NCBI GenBank assembly: GCA_044353165.1
Contig: JBILCM010000025.1
Span: forward strand, 1 to 30,854
Length of the DNA: 30,854 nt
Direction: 5' to 3'
Origin: JBILCM01 sp044353165
GTDB taxonomy: Bacteria > Bacillota > Bacilli > Paenibacillales > YIM-B00363
In this document: piece after piece, positions 7,038 through 14,524 of the stretch
Position numbering within the stretch: position 1 is the stretch's first letter
Layout: each line of letters starts with the position of its first letter
Program-made: the position numbers and the translations under genes
Notes under the pieces: generated by a model
The model's database searches: none
What the model was told of the DNA's origin: nothing
What the model saw: only the letters and a program-made list of their open reading frames with translations

Positions 7038-8624
7038 TTACTTGGTTTTTTCCCGCAAAATTACCGTAGTGGTGGGTTCATGCCAATCTACCTCGATGCC
7101 GATCTCTTCCGCAAAAAAACGAACGGGTACATAGGTCCGTTGATCTTCGATGATTGGTGAAACATCCATTTTACTAGGGATTAATTTGTCTTTGACAATT
7201 CGGGTCACTGCTTGTTTCCCGACTGTCATTGAAATCGTTCGATCAGGACCTTTAAGAAAAATATCGTTCCCAGCAAACTCAACTTCGTAACCTAGCGCTT
7301 CGGCTATTTTTCTTACGGGCACCAATGTTCGTGAATTGCGAATCATCGGCTCAGCATCAAACACAATCGGTGTATTCTTATAGAGTACTCGCACCTTACC
7401 ATTCGCCTTCCAACCGGAAGGAAGTGTAAAGTATCGAATCATTCGGATCTTATTGTTATTCGTGTCCGCAATGACCAAATTCCCGTTCGGCATGACAGCA
7501 ACATCATACGGACGATCAACGAGCACATACTCATCAATCCCATTCGTGGCTCCATATTCCCCGCTCGGATTGCCGACCACCGTAGTAACGATCCCATCTC
7601 GCAAGTATCGTATGCTGTGATTTAAACTGTCAGCAATGTACAACCCGCCATTCGCGTCTACAGCGATGCCCCTTGGATTATTGAAACGAGCTTGAGCGAA
7701 TGCACCATCTTGGTAACCACCCTCAACATACAAATCTTGTGATCTATAATTACCGCTCCCGGCTACGGTGCTGACTTGATTTTTTTGAAAGTCAATGTAT
7801 CGGATACGTTGATTCCCGGCATCACTCACATATAAGTTGCCTAGCCGGTCAATCGCCAGCCCCATAGGTTCATTGAATTTGGCCATGGCAAGTGGACCAT
7901 CGACATAATCACCCGCGGTTTCAACAACACCCGGCACAAATTCAATTACACGGTTTGATGGTGTATTCAATGTTGATACGCTTCCATCAGGTGAGATTTG
8001 GCGGATTACATGATTCAAGGTATCTGCTACATAGATTGTACCGCTGTTCGAGACAGCGATATCATGTGGAGCATAGAACGAGGCTGATTTCCCAAAGCCG
8101 TCTTTGTTCCCAAGCACACCGCTTCCGGCGAGGGTGGTTACATTCCCGTCCGTGTCGAGTTTGCGTATGGTATGGTTTCCCGAATCCGCAATGTAAAAAT
8201 TACCTGCTGCATCAGGGAAGATCCCCATCGGTTGATGAAAAAAACTCACATTGGCCTTTCCATCTGCATACGCCCCTGCAGGTAAGCCTGCTTCAAACAA
8301 TAATGATATTGTGGGACCTGCGTATACACTTACCTTGCCGTCTTTCAAGAGACGAAGCCGATGGTTGCCTGTATCCGAAACCACAATGGAGCCATCAGGC
8401 AAGACTGACACAGACCCCGGTTGCCGAAACGATGATTCCAATGCATTGCCATTACGTTCATTGTATTCACCGTTGCCAGCTGCATCAGAAGATTCAATGA
8501 GAGCACGTCCATCTGGGGATCGAAGCGCTTGTTCAGCACTCGCATTGGCTGAAACAGAAGTTCCTTGTCCGACCAACAAAAATGCGATCATGGATAAAAC
8601 GATCAAAACCCTATTGATTTTCAT
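7038..8624 (-). CDS. Secreted six-bladed NHL propeller with copper-amine-oxidase-N-type domain
   Basis: 528 residues. A Sec signal peptide (about 1-28, SVSANA-S) is followed by six NHL repeats near residues 66-92, 130-157, 184-212, 250-278, 314-341 and 370-397. Each has a P-x-G/D-hydrophobic start and a D-x-x-N-H/N-x-I/L-R end. Six repeats make a complete beta-propeller. The last ~110 residues hold the stalk-type 'copper amine oxidase N-terminal' domain in two halves (RTLVPVRKIAEALG and RTYVPVRFFAEEIG), common in secreted Paenibacillus proteins and not itself catalytic. NHL propellers bind proteins, glycans or RNA; the ligand here is unknown. The start is ATG at 8624 after GGGAG; an ATG 12 bases earlier overlaps that site. 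It follows the ferredoxin gene but has its own promoter and a terminator between. Confidence 0.9.
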   Translation of the reverse strand: MKINRVLIVLSMIAFLLVGQGTSVSANASAEQALRSPDGRALIESSDAAGNGEYNERNGNALESSFRQPGSVSVLPDGSIVVSDTGNHRLRLLKDGKVSVYAGPTISLLFEAGLPAGAYADGKANVSFFHQPMGIFPDAAGNFYIADSGNHTIRKLDTDGNVTTLAGSGVLGNKDGFGKSASFYAPHDIAVSNSGTIYVADTLNHVIRQISPDGSVSTLNTPSNRVIEFVPGVVETAGDYVDGPLAMAKFNEPMGLAIDRLGNLYVSDAGNQRIRYIDFQKNQVSTVAGSGNYRSQDLYVEGGYQDGAFAQARFNNPRGIAVDANGGLYIADSLNHSIRYLRDGIVTTVVGNPSGEYGATNGIDEYVLVDRPYDVAVMPNGNLVIADTNNNKIRMIRYFTLPSGWKANGKVRVLYKNTPIVFDAEPMIRNSRTLVPVRKIAEALGYEVEFAGNDIFLKGPDRTISMTVGKQAVTRIVKDKLIPSKMDVSPIIEDQRTYVPVRFFAEEIGIEVDWHEPTTTVILREKTK

Positions 8625-8650
8625 AGATGCTCCCATGTCATTTAGTTTAT

Positions 8651-8679
8651 ATTTTACGTTGGAAACAGGAAGTAATCAA
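8651..8679 (-). promoter_or_regulatory. Sigma-A-type promoter for the propeller gene
   Basis: On the minus strand, TTGATT (8679-8674) and TAAAAT (8656-8651) with a 17-bp spacer, about 27 bp before the start. Confidence 0.6.
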
Positions 8680-8701
8680 CTATTTATGTATGTATAAAAG
8701 T

Positions 8702-8732
8702 AAAAACCTTCCCTGCAGAAAACAGGAAAGGT
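8702..8732 (-). terminator. Terminator of the ferredoxin gene
   Basis: ACCTTCCCTG (8706-8715) pairs with CAGGAAAGGT (8723-8732) with one G-T pair and a 7-nt loop. On the minus strand the stem is followed by TTTTT, a standard intrinsic terminator 12 bp after the ferredoxin stop. Confidence 0.85.
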
Positions 8733-8744
8733 CTAAATACATTA

Positions 8745-8978
8745 TTAATTAAATGGGGTAGCTGCAACTTTGATTGAATCCGTTGGACAGCCATCAGTAG
8801 CATCTTGCAAATCATCATACATACTTTCAGGGATTTCTGTTACACCTTGATTGTTGTCCCCATCGTATATGACTTGAGCCAATCCTTCATCGTCGTAATC
8901 ATAAATGTCTGGAGCAGTCGCACCACAAGCGCCACAAGCAATACATGTTTCTTTATCTACCCACGTGTACTTGGCCAT
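8745..8978 (-). CDS. fer: 4Fe-4S ferredoxin, Bacillus Fer type
   Basis: 77 residues, small soluble electron carrier with one [4Fe-4S] cluster. Cluster ligands are C12, C15 and C18 in TCIACGACG and C64 in DGCPTDSIKV. The start MAKYTWVDKETCIACGACG and the acidic PDIYDYDDEG stretch match Bacillus Fer almost throughout, as remembered. Such ferredoxins feed cytochromes P450, desaturases or oxidoreductases; no partner is adjacent. The start is ATG at 8978, six bases after AAGGAGGAA; a longer upstream reading would run into the leader. It has its own promoter and terminator, so it is monocistronic. Confidence 0.95.
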   Translation of the reverse strand: MAKYTWVDKETCIACGACGATAPDIYDYDDEGLAQVIYDGDNNQGVTEIPESMYDDLQDATDGCPTDSIKVAATPFN

Positions 8979-9028
8979 GAATAATTCCTCCTTCGATATT
9001 AAGCACATTGATATTATTTTCAATTTTT

Positions 9029-9057
9029 ATGATAATACAACTCGTCTAAAAATTCAA
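9029..9057 (-). promoter_or_regulatory. Sigma-A-type promoter for fer
   Basis: On the minus strand, TTGAAT (9057-9052) and TATCAT (9034-9029) with a 17-bp spacer, giving a leader of about 45 nt. Confidence 0.6.
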
Positions 9058-9107
9058 ACCTGAAAAGTATATAAAACGATATTAGGATATTCCTTCATAC
9101 AAAAGCG

Positions 9108-9116
9108 TGCTATAAT
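9108..9116 (+). promoter_or_regulatory. Extended -10 promoter for cimA
   Basis: TGCTATAAT is a perfect extended -10 (TGn plus TATAAT). The -35 region is weak (ATATTCC area). It lies about 45 bp before the cimA start. Confidence 0.6.
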
Positions 9117-9161
9117 ATTCAAAATATACGTTTGTTCATGTGAATTGAGGAGGAGATTGCA

Positions 9162-10781
9162 ATGTCTCACAATGTAACTATCTTTGATACTACGTTACGC
9201 GATGGAACACAAGGTGAAGGGGTCAGTCTGACCGTTGAAGATAAATTAAAAATTGCGATGAAGTTAGACGAGTTAGGCATCCATTATATTGAAGGCGGCT
9301 GGCCGGGAAGCAATGGCAAAGATATCGAGTTTTTCAAACGTATTCAACATGTAAAATTAAAGCATGCCAAGGTGACTGCATTCGGCAGCACCCGTCGTAA
9401 GGGTGCAAATCCAGAGCATGATCCCAATCTGCAAGCGATTTTAGAATCGGGTGTGCGAGTTGCAACGATCTTTGGCAAGTCGTGGGATTTTCATGTCACA
9501 ACAGCGCTCCAGACAACATTAGAAGAAAATTTAAGCATGATTTTTGATTCTGTTCGCTTTCTCAAAAACAATGGGATGGAAGTCATCTATGACGCAGAAC
9601 ATTTTTTTGATGGATACAAACATAACCGTGACTATGCACTGTTGACGATTCAACAAGCTGAGCAAGCCGGTGCTGATTGGATTGTACTGTGTGACACCAA
9701 TGGAGGTTCACTTCCCGGAGAAGTTAACGACATCGTTTCGGATGTAATATCAAAAGTTTCAATCCCGGTCGGCATTCATGCGCACAATGATTGTGAACTT
9801 GGTGTGGCGAACTCCCTTGCTGCGGTTTTAGCAGGAGCTACACAAGTACAAGGCACATTCAACGGGTTGGGAGAACGCTGCGGCAACGCGAATCTCGTTT
9901 CCTTAATTCCGAATCTCCAGTTGAAATTAGGTTGCACATGCATTTCTACAGAACAATTATCCTCATTGACGAGCATTGCAAGATACATTAGCGAAATTGC
10001 TAACGTTTCTATGCCGGTGAACCAACCTTACGTAGGCAGTGCAGCATTCGCGCACAAGGGAGGTATTCACGCCTCTGCGGTCATGCGTCACTCCAAGACA
10101 TACGAGCATATCGAGCCTGCACTTGTTGGAAACCGACAACGTGTACTCGTGTCTGAATTAGCAGGTCAAAGCAATCTTGTGTATAAAGCACAAGAGTTAA
10201 ACTTGGATTTTAATTTAGAGAATGAGGCTACGAAGCGACTTATCCAATCCATTAAAGAATTAGAGCACAAAGGGTACCAATTCGAAGGTGCCGATGCTTC
10301 GCTCGAATTAATGATGCGCAAAGCGTTCCAGAAACTCGAAGAAGTGTTTGCGATTGAATCCTTTAAATTGTTGGTAGAAAAAACCGGGGATCATCCCGTT
10401 GTATCAGAAGCCATTCTTAAACTGCAAGTGAATGGCGAATCAGCATATACTGTAGCGAGTGGTAACGGGCCCGTTAACGCCTTAGACAATGCACTTCGCA
10501 AAGCACTTGAAAATTATTTCCCTGACATACGAAACATTCATCTTACAGATTATAAAGTCCGCGTCATCAACGATCAGGAGGCAACCGCAGCGAAAGTCCG
10601 CGTGCTGATTGAATCATCCAACTATCAAGAAACTTGGAGCACCGTGGGCGTGAGTGAGAACGTAATTGAAGCGAGCTGGGAAGCCATACTGGACAGTATC
10701 CGTTACGCATTGCTTGGCAAGTCGGCAGTAGTGGAAACCCGGGAAGAGCCGCGGGAACGTGTAGGTATCATTAATCATTAA
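9162..10781 (+). CDS. cimA: (R)-citramalate synthase
   Basis: 539 residues, the usual CimA length. It condenses acetyl-CoA with pyruvate to citramalate, the first step of the threonine-independent route to 2-oxobutanoate and isoleucine. The DRE-TIM barrel begins with DTTLRDGTQGEGVS (R13, D14). The metal site GIHAHND (H206, H208) follows, then GERCGNANL, and a LeuA-type allosteric dimer domain occupies about residues 400-515, the usual site of isoleucine feedback. The long insert, GxxGSTRRK and EHFFDGYKHN mark CimA rather than isopropylmalate or homocitrate synthase. A good Shine-Dalgarno (GGAGGAG) precedes the ATG. The final codons lie inside a heptamer repeat. No other ile/leu genes are nearby. 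Confidence 0.95.
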   Translation: MSHNVTIFDTTLRDGTQGEGVSLTVEDKLKIAMKLDELGIHYIEGGWPGSNGKDIEFFKRIQHVKLKHAKVTAFGSTRRKGANPEHDPNLQAILESGVRVATIFGKSWDFHVTTALQTTLEENLSMIFDSVRFLKNNGMEVIYDAEHFFDGYKHNRDYALLTIQQAEQAGADWIVLCDTNGGSLPGEVNDIVSDVISKVSIPVGIHAHNDCELGVANSLAAVLAGATQVQGTFNGLGERCGNANLVSLIPNLQLKLGCTCISTEQLSSLTSIARYISEIANVSMPVNQPYVGSAAFAHKGGIHASAVMRHSKTYEHIEPALVGNRQRVLVSELAGQSNLVYKAQELNLDFNLENEATKRLIQSIKELEHKGYQFEGADASLELMMRKAFQKLEEVFAIESFKLLVEKTGDHPVVSEAILKLQVNGESAYTVASGNGPVNALDNALRKALENYFPDIRNIHLTDYKVRVINDQEATAAKVRVLIESSNYQETWSTVGVSENVIEASWEAILDSIRYALLGKSAVVETREEPRERVGIINH

Positions 10782-10810
10782 TCATTAATCATTAATCATT
10801 AATCATTAAT
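10767..10810. repeat. Tandem heptamer repeat joining two convergent stops
   Basis: The unit ATTAATC is repeated: five full copies from 10770, then a six-base partial copy to 10810, with three matching bases before. The array contains the last codons and stop of cimA on the plus strand and of the ResA-like gene on the minus strand. ATTAAT is self-complementary, so the RNA could form weak AU hairpins. No other terminator is visible between the genes. Confidence 0.95.
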
Positions 10811-11341
10811 AGCGATTAACTTCTTCACCTTATCCTCGTAAACTTGATGACCTGGCAGTCCAATGATGATCTCTTGAATGACGCCATTACGGTCAATAAA
10901 TACGCTTGTAGGATATCCTGGAACGCGGTAAAGCGCAGATATTTCACTGGCTTCATCCAATAACGTCGGGAAAGTAATGCCGTATCGACCCAAGAATGCA
11001 ATTATATTCTTCTCATTGTCGTACTCTGTTGCATTAATTCCGTAAATATGTAATTGGTCTTTATACCGCGTATGGAGTTGCGCGAGTAATGCAGCTTCTT
11101 CTTTACATGGTTCACACCAAGAAGCCCAAAAATTCAGGATCAGGGCTTTATCAGTTTTCCCACGGACAACGCCTAATGTTCCCCCTTCAAGCGTCTGAAG
11201 TTGGAACGACGGGGCAAGAAACCCCACTTTCGGCAATTCTTCGGTCGGGACAACTGTAGTTGTTTCTGTACGCAATTGTTCAAACACCGCAAGCCCTACG
11301 AGCACAATAGCAATGATCGTTATAATGATCAATTTTTTCAA
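10799..11341 (-). CDS. Membrane-anchored thioredoxin, ResA/TlpA type
   Basis: 180 residues. An N-terminal membrane anchor (about 3-21) is followed by an AhpC/TSA-Redoxin-like thioredoxin domain outside the membrane. The active site is W-C76-E-P-C79, and the Glu between the cysteines is the ResA-type CEPC signature linked to cytochrome c maturation and other reductive roles. The cis-Pro is P144 in GYPTSVF. APSFQLQTLEGG is the family start of the domain. It is not next to resB/resC here, so a cytochrome c role is only possible. The start is TTG at 11341, eight bases after AAGGAG; the GTG nine bases earlier lies inside the Shine-Dalgarno. Confidence 0.88.
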   Translation of the reverse strand: MKKLIIITIIAIVLVGLAVFEQLRTETTTVVPTEELPKVGFLAPSFQLQTLEGGTLGVVRGKTDKALILNFWASWCEPCKEEAALLAQLHTRYKDQLHIYGINATEYDNEKNIIAFLGRYGITFPTLLDEASEISALYRVPGYPTSVFIDRNGVIQEIIIGLPGHQVYEDKVKKLIAIND

Positions 11342-11370
11342 TTTAACCACTCCTTATGATTTCTTATGAT
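11342..11370 (+). promoter_or_regulatory. Weak candidate promoter for the MFS leader
   Basis: TATGAT at 11365-11370 with TTTAAC at 11342-11347, 17-bp spacer. A second TATGAT lies ten bases earlier. It would start a leader of about 94 nt that contains the short ORF and hairpin described below. Confidence 0.35.
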
Positions 11371-11395
11371 ACACGTTTCTTGAACCATCACGCAA
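11366..11395 (-). promoter_or_regulatory. Candidate promoter for the ResA-like gene
   Basis: On the minus strand, TTGCGT (11395-11390) and TATCAT (11371-11366) with an 18-bp spacer. It overlaps the candidate plus-strand promoter. Confidence 0.45.
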
Positions 11396-11407
11396 CGCAA
11401 CCAACTC

Positions 11408-11464
11408 ATGTATGCAATCACGACTCCTGAGCAACAATAACGTCAAAAGAAAGTTCAGGAGTTG
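11408..11464 (+). promoter_or_regulatory. Ten-codon leader ORF and hairpin over the MFS ribosome binding site
   Basis: ACTCCTGA (11423-11430) pairs with TCAGGAGT (11455-11462), extended outward by a G-T and a C-G pair, with a 24-nt A-rich loop. The right arm contains the AGGAG that should drive MFS translation. The left arm lies within a short ORF, ATG at 11408 to TAA at 11440 (peptide MYAITTPEQQ). This is the layout of translational attenuation leaders. The short ORF has no clear Shine-Dalgarno of its own, which counts against it. Confidence 0.45.
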
Positions 11465-11470
11465 GTTCCC

Positions 11471-12694
11471 TTGGGAGAGAAAACGAAAGTTCGGTTTTTA
11501 GAATTATTAGCCATTGCCACAATACCCCTCGTGCTCGTATTAGGCAATTCCATGTTGGTGCCCATATTGCCAGATATGCAAGAAAAAATGGACATCAGTA
11601 AATTCCAAAGCAGTCTCGTCATAACATTATTTTCCGTCACTGCAGGGATTTTTATTCCGGTTGTGGGGTATTTATCAGATCGATTCGGTCGTAAAGCGAT
11701 CATTATTCCATCGCTCATTGTCTATGGAGCTGCTGGGATTCTCGCTGGATTTGGAGCTTTATGGGAGTCATATCCCGTTGTCATTGCAGCGAGAGCCATT
11801 CAAGGGTTAGGCGCATCAGGTACAGCTCCTATTGCAATGGCACTTGTGGGTGATTTGTACCAAGGCGGAACAGAAAGTAAGGCATTGGGTTTAACGGAGG
11901 CTGCGAATGGCACCGGGAAAGTGATTAGTCCCATTCTGGGATCAGCACTGGCATTAATCGTGTGGTACGCTGCATTCTTTGCATTCCCGCTATTTTGCGC
12001 GCTTTCCCTTATTGCAGTCATTTTTTTCATTAAAGAACCTGGCCAAAAAACAAACAAAAAACAACCATTGAGACCATACTTGCAAAAGATTGGCCAAATT
12101 TTAAAAAAGAAAGGCCGTTGGTTGGTAACTTCTTTCTTTGCAGGCAGTCTCGGGTTGTTTACTTTGTTTGGGATTTTATTTTACTTATCTGAAATTTTGG
12201 AGAAACCACCTTATTCCATTGACGGGGTGCTTAAAGGGCTCGTTCTGGCCATCCCACTGGCCGGACTTGTCATTACATCTTACACCACAGGAAGCATAAT
12301 CAAGAAGAACGGTACCCTTATGCGCTGGTTGATGAATATCGGGTTAAGCCTTGCGACAATTGCGCTGGCGCTAACACTTCTATTCAACAAAGAGCAAATT
12401 TATGTTTTTATGGGTCTGATTACGTTAAGTAGTATAGGTACGGGATTGTTGTTACCGTGTTTAAACACAATGATTACAGGCTCTGTTGAGAAAAATCAGC
12501 GTGGGATGATCACGTCCATCTATAACAGTCTTAGATTCTTGGGTGTAGCGGCTGGACCACCCCTGATTGGTATGCTGATGGATATAAAAGATGAGTGGGT
12601 ATTTGTTACACTATCTGTGTTGTCAGGCATTTCTCTCGCATTGGTATTTTTTCTTGTGAAACCTGAAGGTAATTTATCAAGCGAATCGAACTAA
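11471..12694 (+). CDS. MFS exporter, DHA1 (drug:H+ antiporter) type
   Basis: 407 residues with about 12 membrane helices. Motif A GYLSDRFGRK follows the second helix, and a motif C-like glycine/proline-rich helix (GTGKVISPILGSAL) lies near residue 150, which marks the exporter branch of the major facilitator superfamily. A charged central loop (KEPGQKTNKKQ) separates the halves. The substrate is unknown; drugs, siderophores or metabolites are all possible. The start is TTG at 11471, nine bases after AGGAG; an in-frame TTG at 11462 touches the Shine-Dalgarno. The ribosome site can be masked by a hairpin. The stop overlaps the stop of the convergent exonuclease gene by four bases. Confidence 0.88.
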   Translation: MGEKTKVRFLELLAIATIPLVLVLGNSMLVPILPDMQEKMDISKFQSSLVITLFSVTAGIFIPVVGYLSDRFGRKAIIIPSLIVYGAAGILAGFGALWESYPVVIAARAIQGLGASGTAPIAMALVGDLYQGGTESKALGLTEAANGTGKVISPILGSALALIVWYAAFFAFPLFCALSLIAVIFFIKEPGQKTNKKQPLRPYLQKIGQILKKKGRWLVTSFFAGSLGLFTLFGILFYLSEILEKPPYSIDGVLKGLVLAIPLAGLVITSYTTGSIIKKNGTLMRWLMNIGLSLATIALALTLLFNKEQIYVFMGLITLSSIGTGLLLPCLNTMITGSVEKNQRGMITSIYNSLRFLGVAAGPPLIGMLMDIKDEWVFVTLSVLSGISLALVFFLVKPEGNLSSESN

Positions 12695-13434
12695 TTTTTC
12701 CCATGACTTAAATATGCATACAAATCACCTAAGGTGTAGATATTTTTTTCTGCAATACGTTGAAGAAATTGTACCCAAAGTTCTGCAGTCATGATTGCAT
12801 CATGTAATGCATGATGACGGTAGCGGATCGGGATTTGGTGTTCAGTAAGCAAAGCATCCAATGAATAATCGTTTTTGTTCGGTGCTAACCACTTGGCAAT
12901 CATAATTGTATCCAAAATGCGATGCGTCATATGCACCTTGGAAGTTCGCCACAAAGCCGTGTTCAAAAATTGTTTATCATGCCCTGATGCATGGGCAATG
13001 AGAATTCTTTTGTCGACAAATTCAAAAAAACGGTGCAGGCCCTCCATTACGCTCGGTGATGAAGCAACTTCCTCATTCGTAATGCCGGTTAATTTTGTGA
13101 TGATCGCCGGTACTTCCCTAGCGGGATTGACTAAAGTGTAGAATTGCTCATTATATTGAATGGTTTGACCCTTCACAGCAACAGCGCCGAATGAAATGAT
13201 TTCATCACCGTTATTTGGGTGAAAACCCGTCGTTTCCAAATCAAATACAACGACATCAAGTTCGTCCAACGGAACGTCTAAAATGAGATCTTTCCGTTGT
13301 TGCTTCATCACCTGACGTATGAAAGCCATTTGTTGTGCGTTCTGTTGATTAAAGACAGAATTGATTGCGGGTGTGAAACCACCCATCTTATATAAAGACC
13401 ATATGGATTGTGGAGGACGATTCGTGCCTTTCAT
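12691..13434 (-). CDS. DEDDh 3'-5' exonuclease (DnaQ-like)
   Basis: 247 residues. After about 55 residues with no known domain comes an exonuclease domain. FDLETTG supplies D65 and E67, LIAHASGHDKQFL supplies the third acid, and HHALHDA supplies the final His and Asp of the DEDDh set. All catalytic residues are present. Such proteins degrade single-stranded DNA or RNA ends; there is no polymerase or BRCT domain, so it is not a replicative epsilon subunit in itself. The start overlaps the DUF294 stop as ATGA and has CGGAGGT six bases upstream. It is third in amtB-DUF294-exonuclease, and the exonuclease/DUF294 pairing suggests the two act on a common substrate (inference). Confidence 0.92.
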   Translation of the reverse strand: MKGTNRPPQSIWSLYKMGGFTPAINSVFNQQNAQQMAFIRQVMKQQRKDLILDVPLDELDVVVFDLETTGFHPNNGDEIISFGAVAVKGQTIQYNEQFYTLVNPAREVPAIITKLTGITNEEVASSPSVMEGLHRFFEFVDKRILIAHASGHDKQFLNTALWRTSKVHMTHRILDTIMIAKWLAPNKNDYSLDALLTEHQIPIRYRHHALHDAIMTAELWVQFLQRIAEKNIYTLGDLYAYLSHGKN

Positions 13435-14501
13435 GAGGGGACCTCCGTACGAATTGTTCGTTTCACTAATTTTTGTAAATCAGCGCCGATACGAAGCGCA
13501 TGTTTTAATTCGCGTTTTACGTCTTTCGTTAATAAATCAGGCGTCAGAATCCCGCGTGTTGTGTATTTTCCGTCATCCATCTGGTAAGGTGTCATGGCTC
13601 GAAATTTAAGAATCGTCAAAAAAGCATCTCCCCATAATTTCGTATCCGCTGAAGTGATGCCTAACATTCCAGACAACTGGTCGATCCGTTCCAAAGTTGA
13701 CGTATTTGGAATCCCGCGGTGAATAGATAATAAGCGAATAGCGCTAACCATCGGGATGTATGCACCGTATTTGATGTCTATCCCTCCTGCATCTTCACCA
13801 TACGGTTCGGTCAACAAATTTCCTAAGAAACCGACAAGTACTTTGTATCGCAACGTGTTGGACAGCATTCGCTCTAAAATAGAAGGGTGTTCGATCACTC
13901 GTCTTTTCATTTCTTCATGCAATTCGCTAACAAAATCTGTGTTCCCATAGATCACTCTGGCATCCGCGTTAATTAACAAATGTCTGACAGATTCGAACGT
14001 TGGCTGTTCAAAACAGTTACGGTATGTTTGTTTCCAACTTATTACAGAATTTCGCCATGCTGCATTCGAAATCAGAACGTTGCCTTCACAAGGAGGATAT
14101 CCGACTTCCTCAAGTAACTGTTTTACAATTGAACCAAAGTGATGTGTGAAGGACTGGATTTCTTCAGGATCAGCACCTTCGTGTTCTTGAAAAATCATTC
14201 CATTGTCTTGATCACTCCAAAGAGTCTGTTCTTTACGACCCCCGCTACCATACATAACAAAAGCAAAAGAAGAGACAGGGAAGGAACGCCAAGTTTCCTT
14301 CACCTGCTCTTCTGCAACGAATATTGTGCGCTGAATCAACAAATCATGCATTTGATTCACAAGTGTAAAATATTCCGTCGTATGTTTCGTGAGCAAGTCA
14401 GTATCGATTGAAGCATGGAATGCGTTCCTAATCTCGCGTAATTGCTGCGTAGAAAAACACGAGTTGATTTTATTTTGAAAATCATTCCAATGTTGCTTCA
14501 A
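13431..14501 (-). CDS. DUF294 / GlnD-like nucleotidyltransferase
   Basis: About 356 residues. The nucleotidyltransferase core is YGSGGRKEQTLWSDQDNGMIF, with GS at about 85-86 and the two metal-binding Asp at about 97 and 99. The C-terminal helical part is DUF294_C. This is the same catalytic fold as the uridylyltransferase part of GlnD, but it lacks the HD and ACT domains and also lacks the CBS pair common in proteobacterial DUF294 proteins. The target is unknown. The start is taken as TTG at 14501, eight bases after GGGGG; the ATG at 14510 abuts that site but may be the start in other annotations. It follows amtB after about 23 bp and overlaps the exonuclease gene by four bases. Confidence 0.88.
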   Translation of the reverse strand: MKQHWNDFQNKINSCFSTQQLREIRNAFHASIDTDLLTKHTTEYFTLVNQMHDLLIQRTIFVAEEQVKETWRSFPVSSFAFVMYGSGGRKEQTLWSDQDNGMIFQEHEGADPEEIQSFTHHFGSIVKQLLEEVGYPPCEGNVLISNAAWRNSVISWKQTYRNCFEQPTFESVRHLLINADARVIYGNTDFVSELHEEMKRRVIEHPSILERMLSNTLRYKVLVGFLGNLLTEPYGEDAGGIDIKYGAYIPMVSAIRLLSIHRGIPNTSTLERIDQLSGMLGITSADTKLWGDAFLTILKFRAMTPYQMDDGKYTTRGILTPDLLTKDVKRELKHALRIGADLQKLVKRTIRTEVPS

Positions 14502-14524
14502 AGCTGACATCCCCCAAAATTTAA

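Noticed and set aside
7892..8500. Open frame of ~200 codons on the plus strand, rich in His, Arg and Gln
   Set aside because: Lies fully antisense to the NHL propeller gene; composition is that of a shadow frame and there is no ribosome site.
9024..9161. Search for a T-box or other riboswitch before cimA
   Set aside because: The leader after the predicted start is only ~40 nt with no terminator hairpin, so there is no room for a T-box.
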